From Tubiluchus corallicola (taxonomy: Eukaryota > Priapulida > Priapulimorpha > Priapulimorphida > Tubiluchidae): DNA of 64,000 nucleotides. A model generated the notes under the pieces. It saw nothing but the letters and a program-made list of their open reading frames with translations. It was not told where the DNA came from and did not search any database. A program made the position numbers and the translations under genes. Location of the stretch: NCBI GenBank assembly GCA_030141605.1, contig JAQGDQ010000575.1, positions 73,229-137,228 on the forward strand. The letters are read 5' to 3'. This document shows positions 41,593-59,424 of this stretch, one piece after another (position 1 is the stretch's first letter; every line of letters begins with the position of its first letter).

Positions 41593-44088
41593 TTACCCTA
41601 ATGTCATTGTATCCTGGGAAGGACAATCCTTCGCATCTAGAAAATAAAAAATAACTACTTTTACCTTAAACATACCAATTCTATAAAGCCTCTATTGCAT
41701 CACATTTGACTTTTCAGACAGCGACGAAGCGAGGGATCGTCTTTATACACAAATTCATCGAGAGCAGGGCTGTGCGATATACAATATACAACATTCCATA
41801 TATGAGTTTCATTCATTACATCAGGAATTTTAAGCACTAACGTTTTTTTTATCACGATTCACTTTAAATTTTCAGATTATCTTCATTACTTTTTTCTCCA
41901 TCACTGTGTGGGACAATCTAACAAGCCCTGCTTTTTGAAGGCCCACAACACATTTACCTTCGTGTATAAGTGAATAGTGCTTGAGGCTTTTTCTGTGCAG
42001 TATTTTTTATTTGTATTATATCCATTGTAGGCCCTTTCACTAGATATTGAGAAACAAATTCATAAGAAAAACAAATGAGAGGAAAAAGGGCAAGACAAGC
42101 TACGATACAGAAACTTCAAGAGAAAACATGGAACATGTCCACCACTAATTATACCAGACTTAATTAATTTTAACTACTTACCAATCATAGATTGTATCTC
42201 GGGTACAACTTTACTGAGAAAATCGCATTCCTTTGTTCTGGTACCACCTTCTTTCACTTGAATCTCATCACCAATGTTTAGGTATCTTCGTTCTGCTGCT
42301 GTGAATTCTGGCCACCACACGATATCAATGGCACCACCTTCATTAGGGTGTCTAGTAATAGAAAATGCCTTCAAAAGCTTGTGAAACTGCAGCATAAGTG
42401 TATTTCAGCTAATTTTCTAAATAAATATGAAATCATGAGAAAATTAGCCTCCAATAGGACTTATAGAAGTAGGCACCAATATAGCAATGAAGTTAAACTA
42501 CGAGCAATTTCAAATATTTCGCTATACTCAAAGGTTCGTTGATCGTTTTCTGTGCCATTCAAAAACTTTGCTTTTCAACTTACCCTGTCTTTGCAAAATT
42601 GTGAAAGTATGTCATCAATGATTTGGTGATATTTACTTCGTGTTCCGTAAATTCTAGCTCTTTTTTCAGAGGCAATCCAATTATAAACTCCCCATCTTCA
42701 CCATGTGCAACACCACACCACTCTGGCCACGGAGTGTCAGATGGTCTGTGGTCGAACGTGTACCAGTAAACACGACCGCCCCTTTCTGACCAGCGGACTG
42801 CAAACTGCATTGATGGACAGAGAAAGTGATAGTCACCAAACTGGTCAGAAAGTGCTCTGATGCATTCTACATCACCATAAGGATACTCAATATATGAGTG
42901 AGCAACAATTTTCTTGACAATTTCATCGTAATGTTTGTACGACATGCTCGTGGCTGTTGCATACGCGGTCTCACTACAGTTTGGCGTATGAAGATCTGGT
43001 AACAGATTTAATGCATTATATAACACAAACATAGAACCTTCGTCTTTTGTTACCGAGATTATTACAGGAATATCGACATTTGCATCGTCAATGGCGCTCT
43101 CTGGTGCGGTTAATAGAAAACTGCCATCAAGAGTTGGCATCATTCCTCTGACTTCTAAGCCCCCAGGTTTCGGCACTGCATACTGCAATCCATTCAAAGC
43201 TGAGGCATTGGCTTCTCTCATACAAGACATGTCAACAATATTATCTTCCACACATCCCAATGCATGAGCAATGTTTGTAGAAACGATGAAGGCGTCTTCG
43301 GGTTTTTCATAACACCAGTTGTTCTTCCATTCGTTTGGGGCTCCGCTTTGCATGATAGCTGAAGAAAATAACCCTTTACTAAGGGGAGAGATGAGATGGT
43401 AACCCACACTTGCTCCTCCAGCACTGATTCCTTCAATAGCGATCCTATTTTTATCCCCACCAAAAGCTTCAATATTATCGTGCACCCACTGAAGTGCCAT
43501 AACCTGGTCCAACAAGCCTTGATTTCCTGGTGATTCCGTGTTGTTTAGAAACATGAAACCAAATGGACCAAGTCTATAGTTGATGGAGACTATAATCGTG
43601 CTGGAAAAGGCAGGAGCGATTGTTCCATCCATAAGTTTCATATTTGCTGCACCAGCAGTGAATCCACCACCATGGATCGCGACAACTGTTGGCAGTCCTT
43701 TAGCATTTTCTGGAGTAAACACGTTCAAGTACAGACAGTCTTCACTTACTGTAGTAGCGAGATCGTATTTATCTGTAACTTTCAGTTTTTCTCCTACCAA
43801 CTCATACATGTTTTGAAACTGATAGCAAGAATTATGAGGCGTTGTCACCTGTTTTCTACCCTTCCATCTCTTAATTTGTACTGGCTTGGCAAAACGCAAA
43901 TCACCAAGTGGAGGTTCTGCATAGGGAATACCTAAAAATGTCCGAATTCGTTTACCTAGCGTCTCCTGCACAAAACCTTGTACTCGTCCCGATGTTGTCT
44001 TGACCACTGGTCTTTTCTTTGCTTCCCTTGCTGACAAAGAAGTACCGATGCAAGCCAAGAAGCACAATAGAAGCCAATTGTGATGCAT
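41593..44088 (-). CDS. CE5: secreted carboxylesterase
   Basis: Single-copy member of the array. Coding exons 42584-44088, 42182-42351 and 41593-41636; phases agree (572 aa). Start at 44088 follows an acceptor (TTTTCAG) and opens a signal peptide (MHHNWLLLCFLACIGTSLSA). HGGGF 139-143, Ser222 in GISAGG, Glu350 in TKDEGSMF, His462 in GVAHGED; EDCLYLN present. The last exon stops after KDCPSQDTMTLG, matching CE3/CE4, so secretion is predicted. A hydrophobic stretch (LCVAELVLFIVMFYIL) is open downstream in another frame, hinting at a lost GPI tail. Sequence around Ser222 is nearly identical to all other copies though the rest is more diverged. Confidence 0.87.
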
Positions 44089-44329
44089 GATGGCTTTTAC
44101 TGAAAAGAAAGAAAGAGGAGATGCGAGTAATGCAAATTCAAATCAAACTCAATGTGCAATTACGATATTGCAATAGTCAGACATGTTTTCATTCATATAA
44201 GTGCATCATACATAATGGTTGGTATTCTGCAGATAAAATACTTAAAACAAAGGGAAGGGCCGACGGAGAACATTCGCCACACCATATATCGAAATTATCT
44301 CAGGGTACAGAACAGGTAAGAGTCACATT

Positions 44330-45360
44330 TATGATTGCTTTGAATCTGACAGTGTAATCAACACGGTGAATCATAAAATTTCAAAAGAAATTTGTTTTTT
44401 GCGCACTGTTTGCTAGAGCGGACAAAATGGCATATACAGGTCTTTCCAAGTTCAAATTAATAATGCTTTATCCTATCCAACAATTATATGCCCCAGGGGA
44501 GTATCTTGGACCTCTTACTTTTTGTCCTACACAGCTACAGTTGATGAATATACATCGTTATGCGGATGAATATGCCCTTGCAAATAGTTTTAAGCTAGGT
44601 AACTCAGAACATCGTACACTAAACACATTAAAACATACTGCCTCCATAATCACATAATGGAAGGAATGAGACAAAGACTGATTATGTTATTTTTGACGAA
44701 TGTTTATTGTCATCTTTGAATGCTGGTGCTAACAGTGTGCAAACTATAGTAACTCAGTTACATATTTGCGTGCAGTTCTAGACAATAATTTTAAATTTTA
44801 ATGCACATGTTCACTTTAGACGTAAAAAGGTAGTAGGGCACTTTTCACGTTTTGCTACGTAAAAAGTGACCCGTTAGCCTAGGAAGTGCTAGAATTTAAT
44901 CTTTTTCTAGGATCGGGTTTTCTAACTAAGGTTATTGACATTCACAATTATAATCTGTTAGCTAGTAAGAGATTTAATTAATAAATCCTTAGCTTCTATG
45001 ATATGGGCGATATAAGTTGATCAGAAATAATTTGTGAGTACTTTGATAATTAGAACTAATTAAAGTCTCACTGATTCCTATATAGAATTGAGCTAGACAA
45101 TGTACACCACTTTTGAAAAATTTATCGACAAAGCCCTTTATAAATAAAAATATTATCATCTTGCTTATGAATCTGCAATGAACTAGCTGAGTCAGCTGGT
45201 GGTGCTCCCTTGGTTTGTGCTCAGAATACGAAACTGTTTAAAAGACGTTTAAAAATGTAAATGTTAATGATCGTTTATCGTTTAAGAGGTACTTGTAAGT
45301 AACCTTGGCTCTCTGTGCTTTTATCCGTACTATTTTAACAAGCCCATTTGTTCATAAAAT
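44330..45360 (+). pseudogene. Decayed LINE reverse transcriptase
   Basis: Pieces in shifting frames: VNHKISKEI (motif A neighbourhood), LGPLTFLSYT (motif B region), RYADEYALANSFKLGNS (motif C, YADD now YADE), then thumb- and C-terminus-like RTFKNVNVNDRLSFKRY. Order fits a CR1/L2/Jockey-type LINE. Many stops. Confidence 0.6.
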
Positions 45361-45399
45361 TTAATTTGGTGCTGTATATACATTTTACCCTGCCTTCAT

Positions 45400-46140
45400 A
45401 TTTTATACTTTCCTATAAATATGTTTTATTTTTTAATAAAGATGCGTATTAAATAAACGAAAGTAAAATGAATTATTCCGCTTTTATAATTTCTTTATAT
45501 TTTTGTCCACATTCTCTTCTGCTAGTTTAGTGTGGTAAGAAACAGAGATAAAATCTCGCAAGTGTGATTCCGATATGCCAACAGCAACGGAAAACAAAAA
45601 CTGTTGGGTGGATGTGACACTAGATCTGTCGTAGATGACGCCTGCATAAATAGAATGTTTCGTAATTGTCAGCAACTGTTGTGAAACTCAAAGCTTCTGT
45701 GTTGTCATAATTGCTTCGGTGCTAATGAGTTAATGAGTACATTGCTGTTTCATGGTTTTGCATGGTAATCTGTAATATGAAATTTGATGCAATTACTAAG
45801 TTTATTGTTTGTGTATGTTGTAAATAAATAGCAGTTTGTGTGAATAAGCTAATACACAAGTAATTGTAATTTGAAGTTCAAACTTCAAAGAATTAGCTGG
45901 CAATTACTAGTAGGTAACGTTCTGTTAAATGCAGGAAACACTTATCTTTTCTTACCTGTGTGCCACATCCGCCCAAAATAATTTCATGGTTTCATGAATT
46001 TTCTCAATTATGATGCAATTATGAAAAACTATAAACATCGAAATCATTTGGCGTAGTTTCTCGCAAACTCATTGTCTCGAAATTCACCTGTCCTACTGAT
46101 TGTGTTTATGTGAATTTAGCCTTAACGAAAAGCATTTCCC
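45400..46140. other. Spacer, nothing recognised
   Basis: No coding, RNA or repeat signal found beyond AT-rich sequence. Confidence 0.4.
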
Positions 46141-46149
46141 TGGGCTGAT

Positions 46150-46545
46150 ATCAATGAGCATTCTCTGCAAGAAAGCGAATTGAATTTGTGACCTTCGAAT
46201 TCGAACAAACCGAATTTCAGCACTTTCAAAATTCGAATCGAATTCGAATTCAGTTTTATTTAAAGCGAATTCAATTTTATTTATTCAATTTTATTTATTT
46301 ATCTATTTATTTTCGAATTACTCGTAAAAAACGGTTTCACAAAGATCATACATGTTAGTTAATTTTGTACTGCTGTAAAAGCAATAATAATTTGTTTAAA
46401 TATTGTGCACAGAAATCGTGGGCTCGCAGCTAAATTGTGCTGACTGCATGAGGTTTCAATGAAGAACGTATAAGTGTTGAATTATTCGAATCTGTAGTTT
46501 TAATTTTGAATCGAATTCGAATGTTCGATGTTCACCCCTAATGTC
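46150..46545. mobile_element. MITE with GAATTCGAAT termini, first copy
   Basis: Ends resemble the better-preserved copy at 46577: AGAAAGCGAATTGAATTTGTGAC at the left and TTCGATGTTCACCCCTA at the right. Internal part altered by a run of TTTATTTATT. Confidence 0.65.
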
Positions 46546-46576
46546 AGTAGGCGCAGTTTCGTGGTTAGTCCGTGTC

Positions 46577-46967
46577 TAGGGGCGAGCATTCTCTTCCAGA
46601 AAGCGAATTCGAATCAAATCGAATTTGTGACTTTCGAATTCAAAGCGAACCGAATTTCAGTATTTCGAATCCGAACGAATTTAAATTGAGTATGAAGTAT
46701 TTCAGAATAAGTTTTCGAACCAGTAGTAAAAAATGGTCTTACAAAGATTATGCAAATTACTTGGTTTTGTTCTGCAGTAAATTCACTATTAGTTTGTCAA
46801 AAATTTTGCTCAATGCTGCAGCTAAATTGTGCTAATTGCATGCTGTTTCAAACATTTCAATGATTCAGAACGTACGTGATTGAAGTGCTGAATTATTCGA
46901 ATCTATAATTTTAGGTTCGAATCGAATTCGAACGTTCGAGCTCGAACCTTCGATGCTCACCTCTACT
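46577..46967. mobile_element. hAT-like MITE with terminal inverted repeats
   Basis: Left end TAGGGGCGAGCAT, right end GATGCTCACCTCTA; the reverse complement of the right end is TAGAGGTGAGCATC, so the ends are inverted repeats. Flanks TCCGTGTC and CTCGTGTC are a plausible 8-bp target duplication with two mismatches, the hAT size. No transposase. Two further copies at 46150 and 55893. Confidence 0.75.
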
Positions 46968-47164
46968 CGTGTCCTGCTACAATCATTTTCACTCTTCCCT
47001 CTCACCAACATAATGAACTGCTCGGAAACCTGGCAATCACTAAACTTTGAGCAATATGCAAATTTGACCAAACGAAGCATACTTATGTCTTAGATGACTA
47101 AACGAATGCGTATAGTAGCACATAGGTGCTACTCATCTATAGTATCTTGGCGCACATAGGTTGT

Positions 47165-47245
47165 CAAAGCGTGTTTAACAGTCGAAGCTGAGCAACGCCT
47201 AGTCAGTGAATGGATCTGTGACCTCCTGATTTCATACACGCTCTC
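47165..47245 (+). repeat. Diverged 5S-related element
   Basis: GAAGCTGAGCAACGCCTAG followed by TCAGTGAATGGATCTGTGAC parallels 5S rRNA A- and C-box sequence (GAAGTTAAGCAACG...TTAGTACTTGGATGGGTGAC). Shared wording with 48815 and 49026 suggests a second, older 5S-derived family. Confidence 0.5.
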
Positions 47246-47399
47246 GGCAGTTTCATTCCCCACACCGATTCTGGCTGCTTACTTCGCTCGAGGGAGGATG
47301 CATTCACATCCACTGTGGCCTCTTTCGGGGTACCATGCCTCATCTCAGAGGCATTTCTTTATTACGCGTTAGATTCCGTTCCCGCTACAAATATCAACA

Positions 47400-48740
47400 T
47401 TAAGCAGGCGTTGCCATTGAATGTTTGCAGCGTGACGAATTGAAAAAAAAAATCCGAAGTATTACATCTATATTGTACGTACCTTTAACTGACTTATCAT
47501 CTAATTATTCAAACGCATTTTTATTATAGTACTATACTTACGTTAAGTAGTTCCTATACAATTGCCAGGAAACCACGCGCACAAACTCTGCCTCTGAAAC
47601 CCAGGAAGCCAGTAATCCACATTAATGTTCTTGTAAGCGAGTCTTGGCTACTAGCAAGGATCAAGGCTGAAACAATTTTTAGGTAAAAATAGACAGACTT
47701 TTGCTTCAGCTGCAACCGGGTGTTGAAAGATTGTTAGTTTCTACACGCCTGGGAAGCTCACCCGCTAATGGTGGCTTATTTGTACTGGTGACACTGCTAA
47801 AATTGCATCCAAGACGCTTCTCATATACATTCTGTGTTTTTCTATCCTAATTGCCCCAAACTAGACGTCTGGCACTCAGAGTAAGGAGCTACTGTAGGAG
47901 AAAAAGAAAAATATGAATACGTGTTCAGAGAAATGGAATTTTTATAAGTAATTTGCTAATGATATGAAGAAATTGTCAACATTCTTCTTGAAACGGCACA
48001 AACTGTGAAGTTGTGATTAAAGGAAAACAATTTTCTGCTAAAGAATTTCATGGATAAGAAGTCGGGGGAATGGCCTACAAACTAGCAGCTCTGTGTAGTC
48101 TGTGGTTTATATCACGTAATAGATATGTTTATATGCACTTTTGAGTGTGCATTTTTTTGATACTTTCATTATATGTTGTCATACCATCAGGAAATACGAA
48201 AGGAAATACTTATCAAATTTTCTAACTGTCGTAATGAATTTCGACATGACCTCATTTTTCTAAAAGATCGAATTTACTTCTTTATGTAATTTAATTTATT
48301 TAATTTTTCGTCAACATGATATTTCTTTCACTAACCAATCATTCCACCCAAACTCAGTGAAACAATTAAAATGTACAGAGACACAAGTATAAAAAAACGA
48401 AAATGGAAATTCCTATTTGTTTAGTAAACCGTAGGAGTAATGTTTACAAAATAAACGCATTAAAAAATGACGTGTACAACAGAAATTAACTTACGTTTAC
48501 ATAATTTTAATTATAAAATTTCGGTTAGTACCAGTGGTAAAGAAAAGCCCTCTCTGTTTTACTGTTTACCTGAAACAAAGTACTGCGTGATTTAAAGGTA
48601 CAGGTTAAAATACAGGGAAAGAAGTTATATTGGTTTCAGCCAACTGCCTGATCAACTGTTGTAGGCTAACTGTCATCCAACACTATGAGGAAAGTACATG
48701 CATTATTGATCATTAGTAGGCAAACAAGCAATAGTCGTGG
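47400..48740. other. Spacer, nothing recognised
   Basis: AT-rich sequence with no supported gene or repeat. Confidence 0.4.
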
Positions 48741-48744
48741 GTAG

Positions 48745-49175
48745 CCTAGTAACTGGCTACCATTAGTGGTGAGCGGCAGCTGACAGAAGCAGCGGACTAG
48801 TGGTACGTCAAAGCAGTTTTCACAGAGGTCACTCCTCCATTTACTGGCTAGGCTGTGCGTTGCTTAACTTCAGTTCTAAGCACACACTGCGACCACTTAG
48901 CTGTTACCTTACAGATAAAACCCTCTCCTTAGATGGTTGTCCGTAATAATGAGAAAGACCCCAGTCCTGCCACAATAAGTGGGTATTGTACTGTTGTAAC
49001 TTAGTACTGTAAGTAACTTAACAATTGGAGTTGAGCAGCACAGAAACCTGTCAGTAAATGGACTAGTGACTGACATGGAAATTTCTTCTACCAAGCCTAA
49101 TCCACTGTTTCTACCAGCTGTTGTCCGTCACTAGTGTTAACCCAACCACTAGGCTATCTATTATTAATGTACCCA
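48745..49175. repeat. Inverted pair of 5S-related elements
   Basis: On the minus strand near 48815-48880: GAAGTTAAGCAACGCACAGC then CAGTAAATGGAGGAGTGACC. On the plus strand at 49026-49080: GGAGTTGAGCAGCAC then TCAGTAAATGGACTAGTGAC. The flanks also mirror each other: GGTAGCCTAGT near 48740 against ACTAGGCTATC near 49151, and CAGCTG in both arms. So the whole 430 bp is an imperfect inverted repeat. Confidence 0.55.
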
Positions 49176-49259
49176 TGCACCAATAATCGATGATGCGCGA
49201 ACGTTCTACATAGCATAATGTTCAGTAGGCAGCTGGCAGAAACGACAGTAGTTTGAGAT

Positions 49260-50110
49260 GTTATACTGCATTTCGTATTGTATTTGTGATGTATGTAGTA
49301 TTTGTTTGATTTAAATAGAGATGTCTGAGGTTTGTGAATATGTACATATAATAATTTGACATTCTTAATTCCAATTTTTTATATGCTTTATAAAGTTTTA
49401 CAGTGCTGAACATTAGAATGTGTTGTTCCCTGATTTCATGTATTAAAGTAAACATTTTAGAAAACAATCCCAATCACAGCACTTGTTTCTCAAATAAGTA
49501 ACATTAGGCCTGCTTACCATAGAAAATAGCAAAAAAAGTGACATCAACAAATTTACGGGTTTTGAATTCACAAAAAATACTCTTTAAAATCGTGTTCACA
49601 GGCCGAAACTAACAGTAAGATTACTCGACACAGCAAGCAGCTTGAAATGATTTTGAAATTTCAAAACTTAAATACACCTGTTGACAGGGGCATTGTGTGG
49701 GACATGTAAAGGTTAATTTATCACAACTAAATTAATTAAGTTTTCATAACGAATTACTTAAATGACATCTATGCGAGCATCAAAAGGCAAGAACTATTAT
49801 AATTTCACAATAGCTTTCTGTTGTGGAGTTTATTCTGGAATATTCCATTGTATAGTAGAACAATCTTCTTACCTTGTAGAAGTTTCTTGTAGAAGATTCT
49901 AGAACTTTCTAGTTAATTCCCTGGCACTGATATATAAGGCGGAGCTGGCCGCTGAAGTACATTCTCTGATTCTCTGATTCTCTCAAATTCTCTTGTATGC
50001 TCGTATTCTCAGATTCTCAGATGCGCTTCACGTTTCCAGATTATCACATTTACTGTGAACATTTCGCGTTCCTTCATACTTTTGTGTTGTAGAATTCTCG
50101 TATAATAAAC
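49260..50110. other. Spacer 3' of the adenylate cyclase gene
   Basis: No gene recognised. A small repeat of TCTGATTCTC-like units lies at 49963-50020. TTTATT at 49829-49834 and TTTAAT at 50114-50119 are possible minus-strand poly(A) signals (AATAAA, ATTAAA) for the cyclase. Confidence 0.4.
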
Positions 50111-50180
50111 TAGTTTAATTTGATGAAGTGTTTTCTGGTTTTCTCTACGAGCCTTCCGAGAGAAACAAAACACAACACTT

Positions 50181-55658
<5,478 letters not shown>

Positions 55659-55892
55659 CCCGAAGCTGATATCTGGCTACGGAAAAAGCACAAAAAGCAA
55701 TTTCTGTTACCACTTAGACGTTAAGTAGGTACAAAACGTCATTCTAAAATTAATGCATTTATTTTCAGAGTTTCGGCAGCTTTTTTGTCATTGTCAAGTA
55801 GCTAAAATTTAATATCAACCTAAATTATTAATATGTAAAATAAACTCATGGTATGGCTTTTTAACATAGATTGTAACTAAGAAATTAATGAC

Positions 55893-56530
55893 AGGAGTGA
55901 GCAATCTTTACCAGAAAGCGAAATCGAATCGAATCGAATTTGTGACATTCGAGCTCGAGTCAAACCCAATTTCAACATTTTTGAATCCGAATCGAATTCG
56001 AATACAGTTTCAAAGACTTTCGAATAAATTTTAAAATCACTAATAAAGTCTCACAAAGATCATGCATATTGCTTGATTTTGTTCTGCAGAAAAAACTAAT
56101 ACCCATCTAATATCGATGTTTAAGATGGATTGGGCATATGCTTAGACTACCTGATGATAATCCAGTGAAGACAGCTCTTCAACAAGCCATAGAACCAGCT
56201 AAAAAACCTGCAGGAGGACAAACGTGAACAAATTTAGATTTTGCACAGAAAGATTTAAACACTTCAGCACTGATCCTTAAAAATAAATGCACTTGGGGCA
56301 TTGCAGTGAGTAGGGGGTGAACAGAATCATGTCCGTGGACGTATGGTTCATTGGATGATGAAAAACTAATAATTTGTTTAAGAATTGTGCACAGTAATGG
56401 CAGCTAAATTTTGCTGACTGTATGACGTTTCAAACGTTTCAATGATAAGGAACTTATGTAGTTGAAGTGCTGAATTATTCGAATCTATAATTTAAAAAAT
56501 CTGATTCGAACGTTCGATGTTCACCCCTAA
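55893..56530. mobile_element. MITE copy interrupted by a LINE fragment
   Basis: Left end AGGAGTGAGCAATC with CGAATCGAATCGAATTTGTG; right end ATTCGAACGTTCGATGTTCACCCCTA. Same family as 46577. The interior matches (GATCATGCATATTGCTTG) are split by 56094-56363. Confidence 0.75.
56094..56363 (+). pseudogene. LINE 3' fragment nested in the MITE, with target duplication
   Basis: AAAAACTAATA occurs at both ends of the insert (from about 56091 and 56363), an 11-bp target duplication. The insert reads RCLRWIGHMLRLPDD, then AKKPAGGQT, a stop, and TNLDFAQKDL: the C-terminal pattern of RTE/CR1/Jockey-type LINEs (WxGHxxRMPxD ... GRPxxTW). Strongly 5'-truncated. Confidence 0.75.
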
Positions 56531-56539
56531 GCAATGGTA

Positions 56540-57860
56540 TAAACACTCACTTAAAAGCTTTCCTTTCTTCTGTTTACGTCACCGTGTTTGTTAATTTTTG
56601 CAGTGATTTTTGTTATGAAAATATAGACTTATGCCTTCACATTGTTATCAAAGAAATACCTGTGTGGATTTAGTTTATGAAATTTTTTGTCGAATGATGT
56701 AAATGCTCAAATTTGTGACATCAGCATTCAATGAACTAACAATCTAATTAATTTTACGAATTAATAATTTATTTAGATTAATATTGCTGGTGGTACCGTA
56801 GTCTTTTTAAACGTTAGACACTTAAATAGTCCACAAGAAACCAAAACGTGTTTCATACTCGGGAGAAAAATGCGTTCAGTAGTGAAGCTTTTCATCCCAA
56901 TTTGATTAATCTGCATTTCTGGAAGTAGTTCATGACTTAACTGAACTTCAAAACCTGCAAGGTAAAAACTTAACTGTTAAAGTTGTTTAGACGAGTAAAA
57001 ATCAAAAGCAGCAATTTTTTTTACCTGTTTTAGGGCCAATATAGTCAAATAAGATTCACAATCTTCTGTTCACACTAAATCACAAAATAGCAATGTATAT
57101 TTCACATTAATTTTCAGACTTGGCGAATGATGAAAGGCCTTTTTTCATTCACCGTTCGAAATCCTAATATTTCGCTACGCACGAGAACAGCCCAAAAACA
57201 GGTAAATTCCCCGACTAACTTCTATAGTGCTAAAGTGTGACTGCGTTTGTTTTATTTACCAACATATCGAGATAGAGAGCTATTTAGCATAAGCAAAACA
57301 CTTGACAATTTCTAATACTTATGGTCAGTGCAAAGTCCAGAATGTGCAGTCAGATTGCGAATTAGCTATATTGTATACCTGTATTGAGTGGCAAATCTAC
57401 ATTACTTTGCGGGGTCCTGAAGCTTGACCTTTTATGACGACACCCCCCTCCCCCCATTCACAAGTACGAAAATCAAAACACGGTAACATCGACTAGGTCG
57501 AGGTGAGGTTTGCTGCCCTTATAAAATTTGGCCGACCATTTTTCTAGCTCTCCCGTCAGCAATGTAACCGCTGTTATATCCTTCAGCGAGACTTATGACG
57601 AATCCACGATTTTTTATTTGCTTGTTTTCTGAAAGTAATCAGGACATTTGCAAAAGCTTATTTTTGTCTAGATACCCCATAATGTTTAAAATGTGGTTAT
57701 TTTGTTCTAGTTAAAAAAGCAACAGTACATTTGTGCTGGGAAATACGTGAATGTGGAAGCAAAAAACTAAAATTTCAACGTAAAATCAGATTAATATGTC
57801 GACATTTTATTACTTTAGGCCTTAAAAATTTGCAATACATTTCGAGACATAAAATTGATT
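56540..57860. other. Spacer, nothing recognised
   Basis: AT-rich; a C-rich run near 57445-57460 is the only oddity. Confidence 0.4.
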
Positions 57861-57863
57861 CTT

Positions 57864-58180
57864 TATAATGTACCTTATGATTCCTGGGAGAAAATGGTGG
57901 CTTGATGATTTCTGCCAAATCTGCCTTCTCAAAGCTGCTGGTCTTGTCTTTAACACTTATGAACATATATAATGTACCTTATGATTCCCGGGAGGAAATG
58001 GTGGCTTGATTATTTCTGCCAAATCTGCCATCACAAAGCTGCTGGTCTTGTCTTTAACACTTATGAACAAATATAATGTACCTTATGATTCCTGGGAGGA
58101 AATGGTGGCTTGATTATTTCTGCCAAATCTGCCATCTCAAAGCTGCTGGCCTTGTCTTTGACACTTATGAACATATATAA
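57864..58180. repeat. 104-bp tandem repeat, three copies
   Basis: Units begin at about 57864, 57968 and 58072 with TATAATGTACCTTATGATTC and are nearly identical. The minus strand is open (SVKDKTSSFEKADLAEIIKP) but the period is not a multiple of three. Confidence 0.93.
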
Positions 58181-58199
58181 GTATGTCCTTACTAAGTAG

Positions 58200-59100
58200 A
58201 ACCATTTTTTCTTGCATATTTTACGATGCATTAGTAATGCATGGCATGCAAAGTGAAGCACTATTGTAATGAACTGCAATACAACGTTTGAATAATGCCG
58301 TAGATTAGGCGGTTGTTTCTTCTATCAAAATCAAATATCTGAACAGTCCTGTTAAGCCATGAAACCCATTGAGGCATGGTGATTGGTGATTACTGATGAC
58401 CTCTTTCCTTTCCACGTTTAATTTCTTTTACCAGTGGACAATCTCGTCAACGTGTGTTTATTCTGTGCTTTTTATATTAAAAAAGCTTAACGATAAATTG
58501 AGTCCTAGAATTCTAAATATTTTTCTTATAATATGCATGTATAGGTAAATAATTTGCACTTCTGAGAGACGACTGTCGACATTTATTAACTTCAGAATTC
58601 ATGAAAACTAACATTTAACAGAGCAAGTAAACTGATCTCCTGTTGCTGTTATAACTATATTAGTATTATCAAAAACATTTTGCAAAGCTATTAGCTCACA
58701 ACACTATATACGCTGCACATATAGTCTTAATATAGAAATTTTCAAGCAAACACACCAGTGGGGGGCTAATTATATGATGTATATATAGATCGATTTCTGT
58801 AGGTATGAGGAAACGTGAGAGAAGCGAGTCCGGAACCTACCTGTCCTAGTTTTATTCCGAGAATATAAACTAAGTTGCATAAAAAGGCCTTTATTAGTTA
58901 TTTATTGGTGCTGTCCATTTAAACTAGGCCTATACTCCTAACTTACTTGCTTGTAAAGTTTCATCGATTCGATGATGACGACTCCCTCTTCTGTGGATCA
59001 CCTGGTGGGCAATAAGCCCTATCCAGGAGACGCAAACTTTGGGACAACTGTCATAAGGGAGACCATTTTCATGGCAGGCGGCGGTTGTTGCTGTCTCTAA
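58200..59100. other. Spacer; possible retroposon body before the pentamer tail
   Basis: No gene recognised. The GC-richer stretch 58960-59095 (GTGGATCACCTGGTGGGC) runs straight into the pentanucleotide array, as a retroposon runs into its tail; no copy elsewhere in the window. Confidence 0.3.
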
Positions 59101-59104
59101 TTTC

Positions 59105-59260
59105 TATTGTATTTGTATTGTATTGTATTGCATTCTATTGTATTGCATTGTATTGCATTGCATTGCATTGTATTGTATTGCATTGCATTGCATTGCATTG
59201 CATTGCATTGCATTGCATTGCATTGCATTGCATTGTATTGTATTGCATTGCATTCAATGT
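59105..59260. repeat. (CATTG/TATTG)n pentanucleotide array
   Basis: About 30 units of ATTGC/ATTGT, then related decayed units to 59360. Confidence 0.97.
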
Positions 59261-59424
59261 AGCGTACCTTACCGCACTGCACTGTACTATACTGTACGGT
59301 ATGGTACTGTACTGTGTTGTGTTGGGTTGTGATGTGATGTGATGTGTTGTGTTGTGTTGTATGCATCAATAAACTTAATATAACTTATTACGTTATAAGA
59401 TGCTGTTGATCTCAAAAACTACAA

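Noticed and set aside
59085-59369. Cys/Ile/Leu-rich open frames on both strands
   Set aside because: Products of the ATTGC/ATTGT pentanucleotide array.
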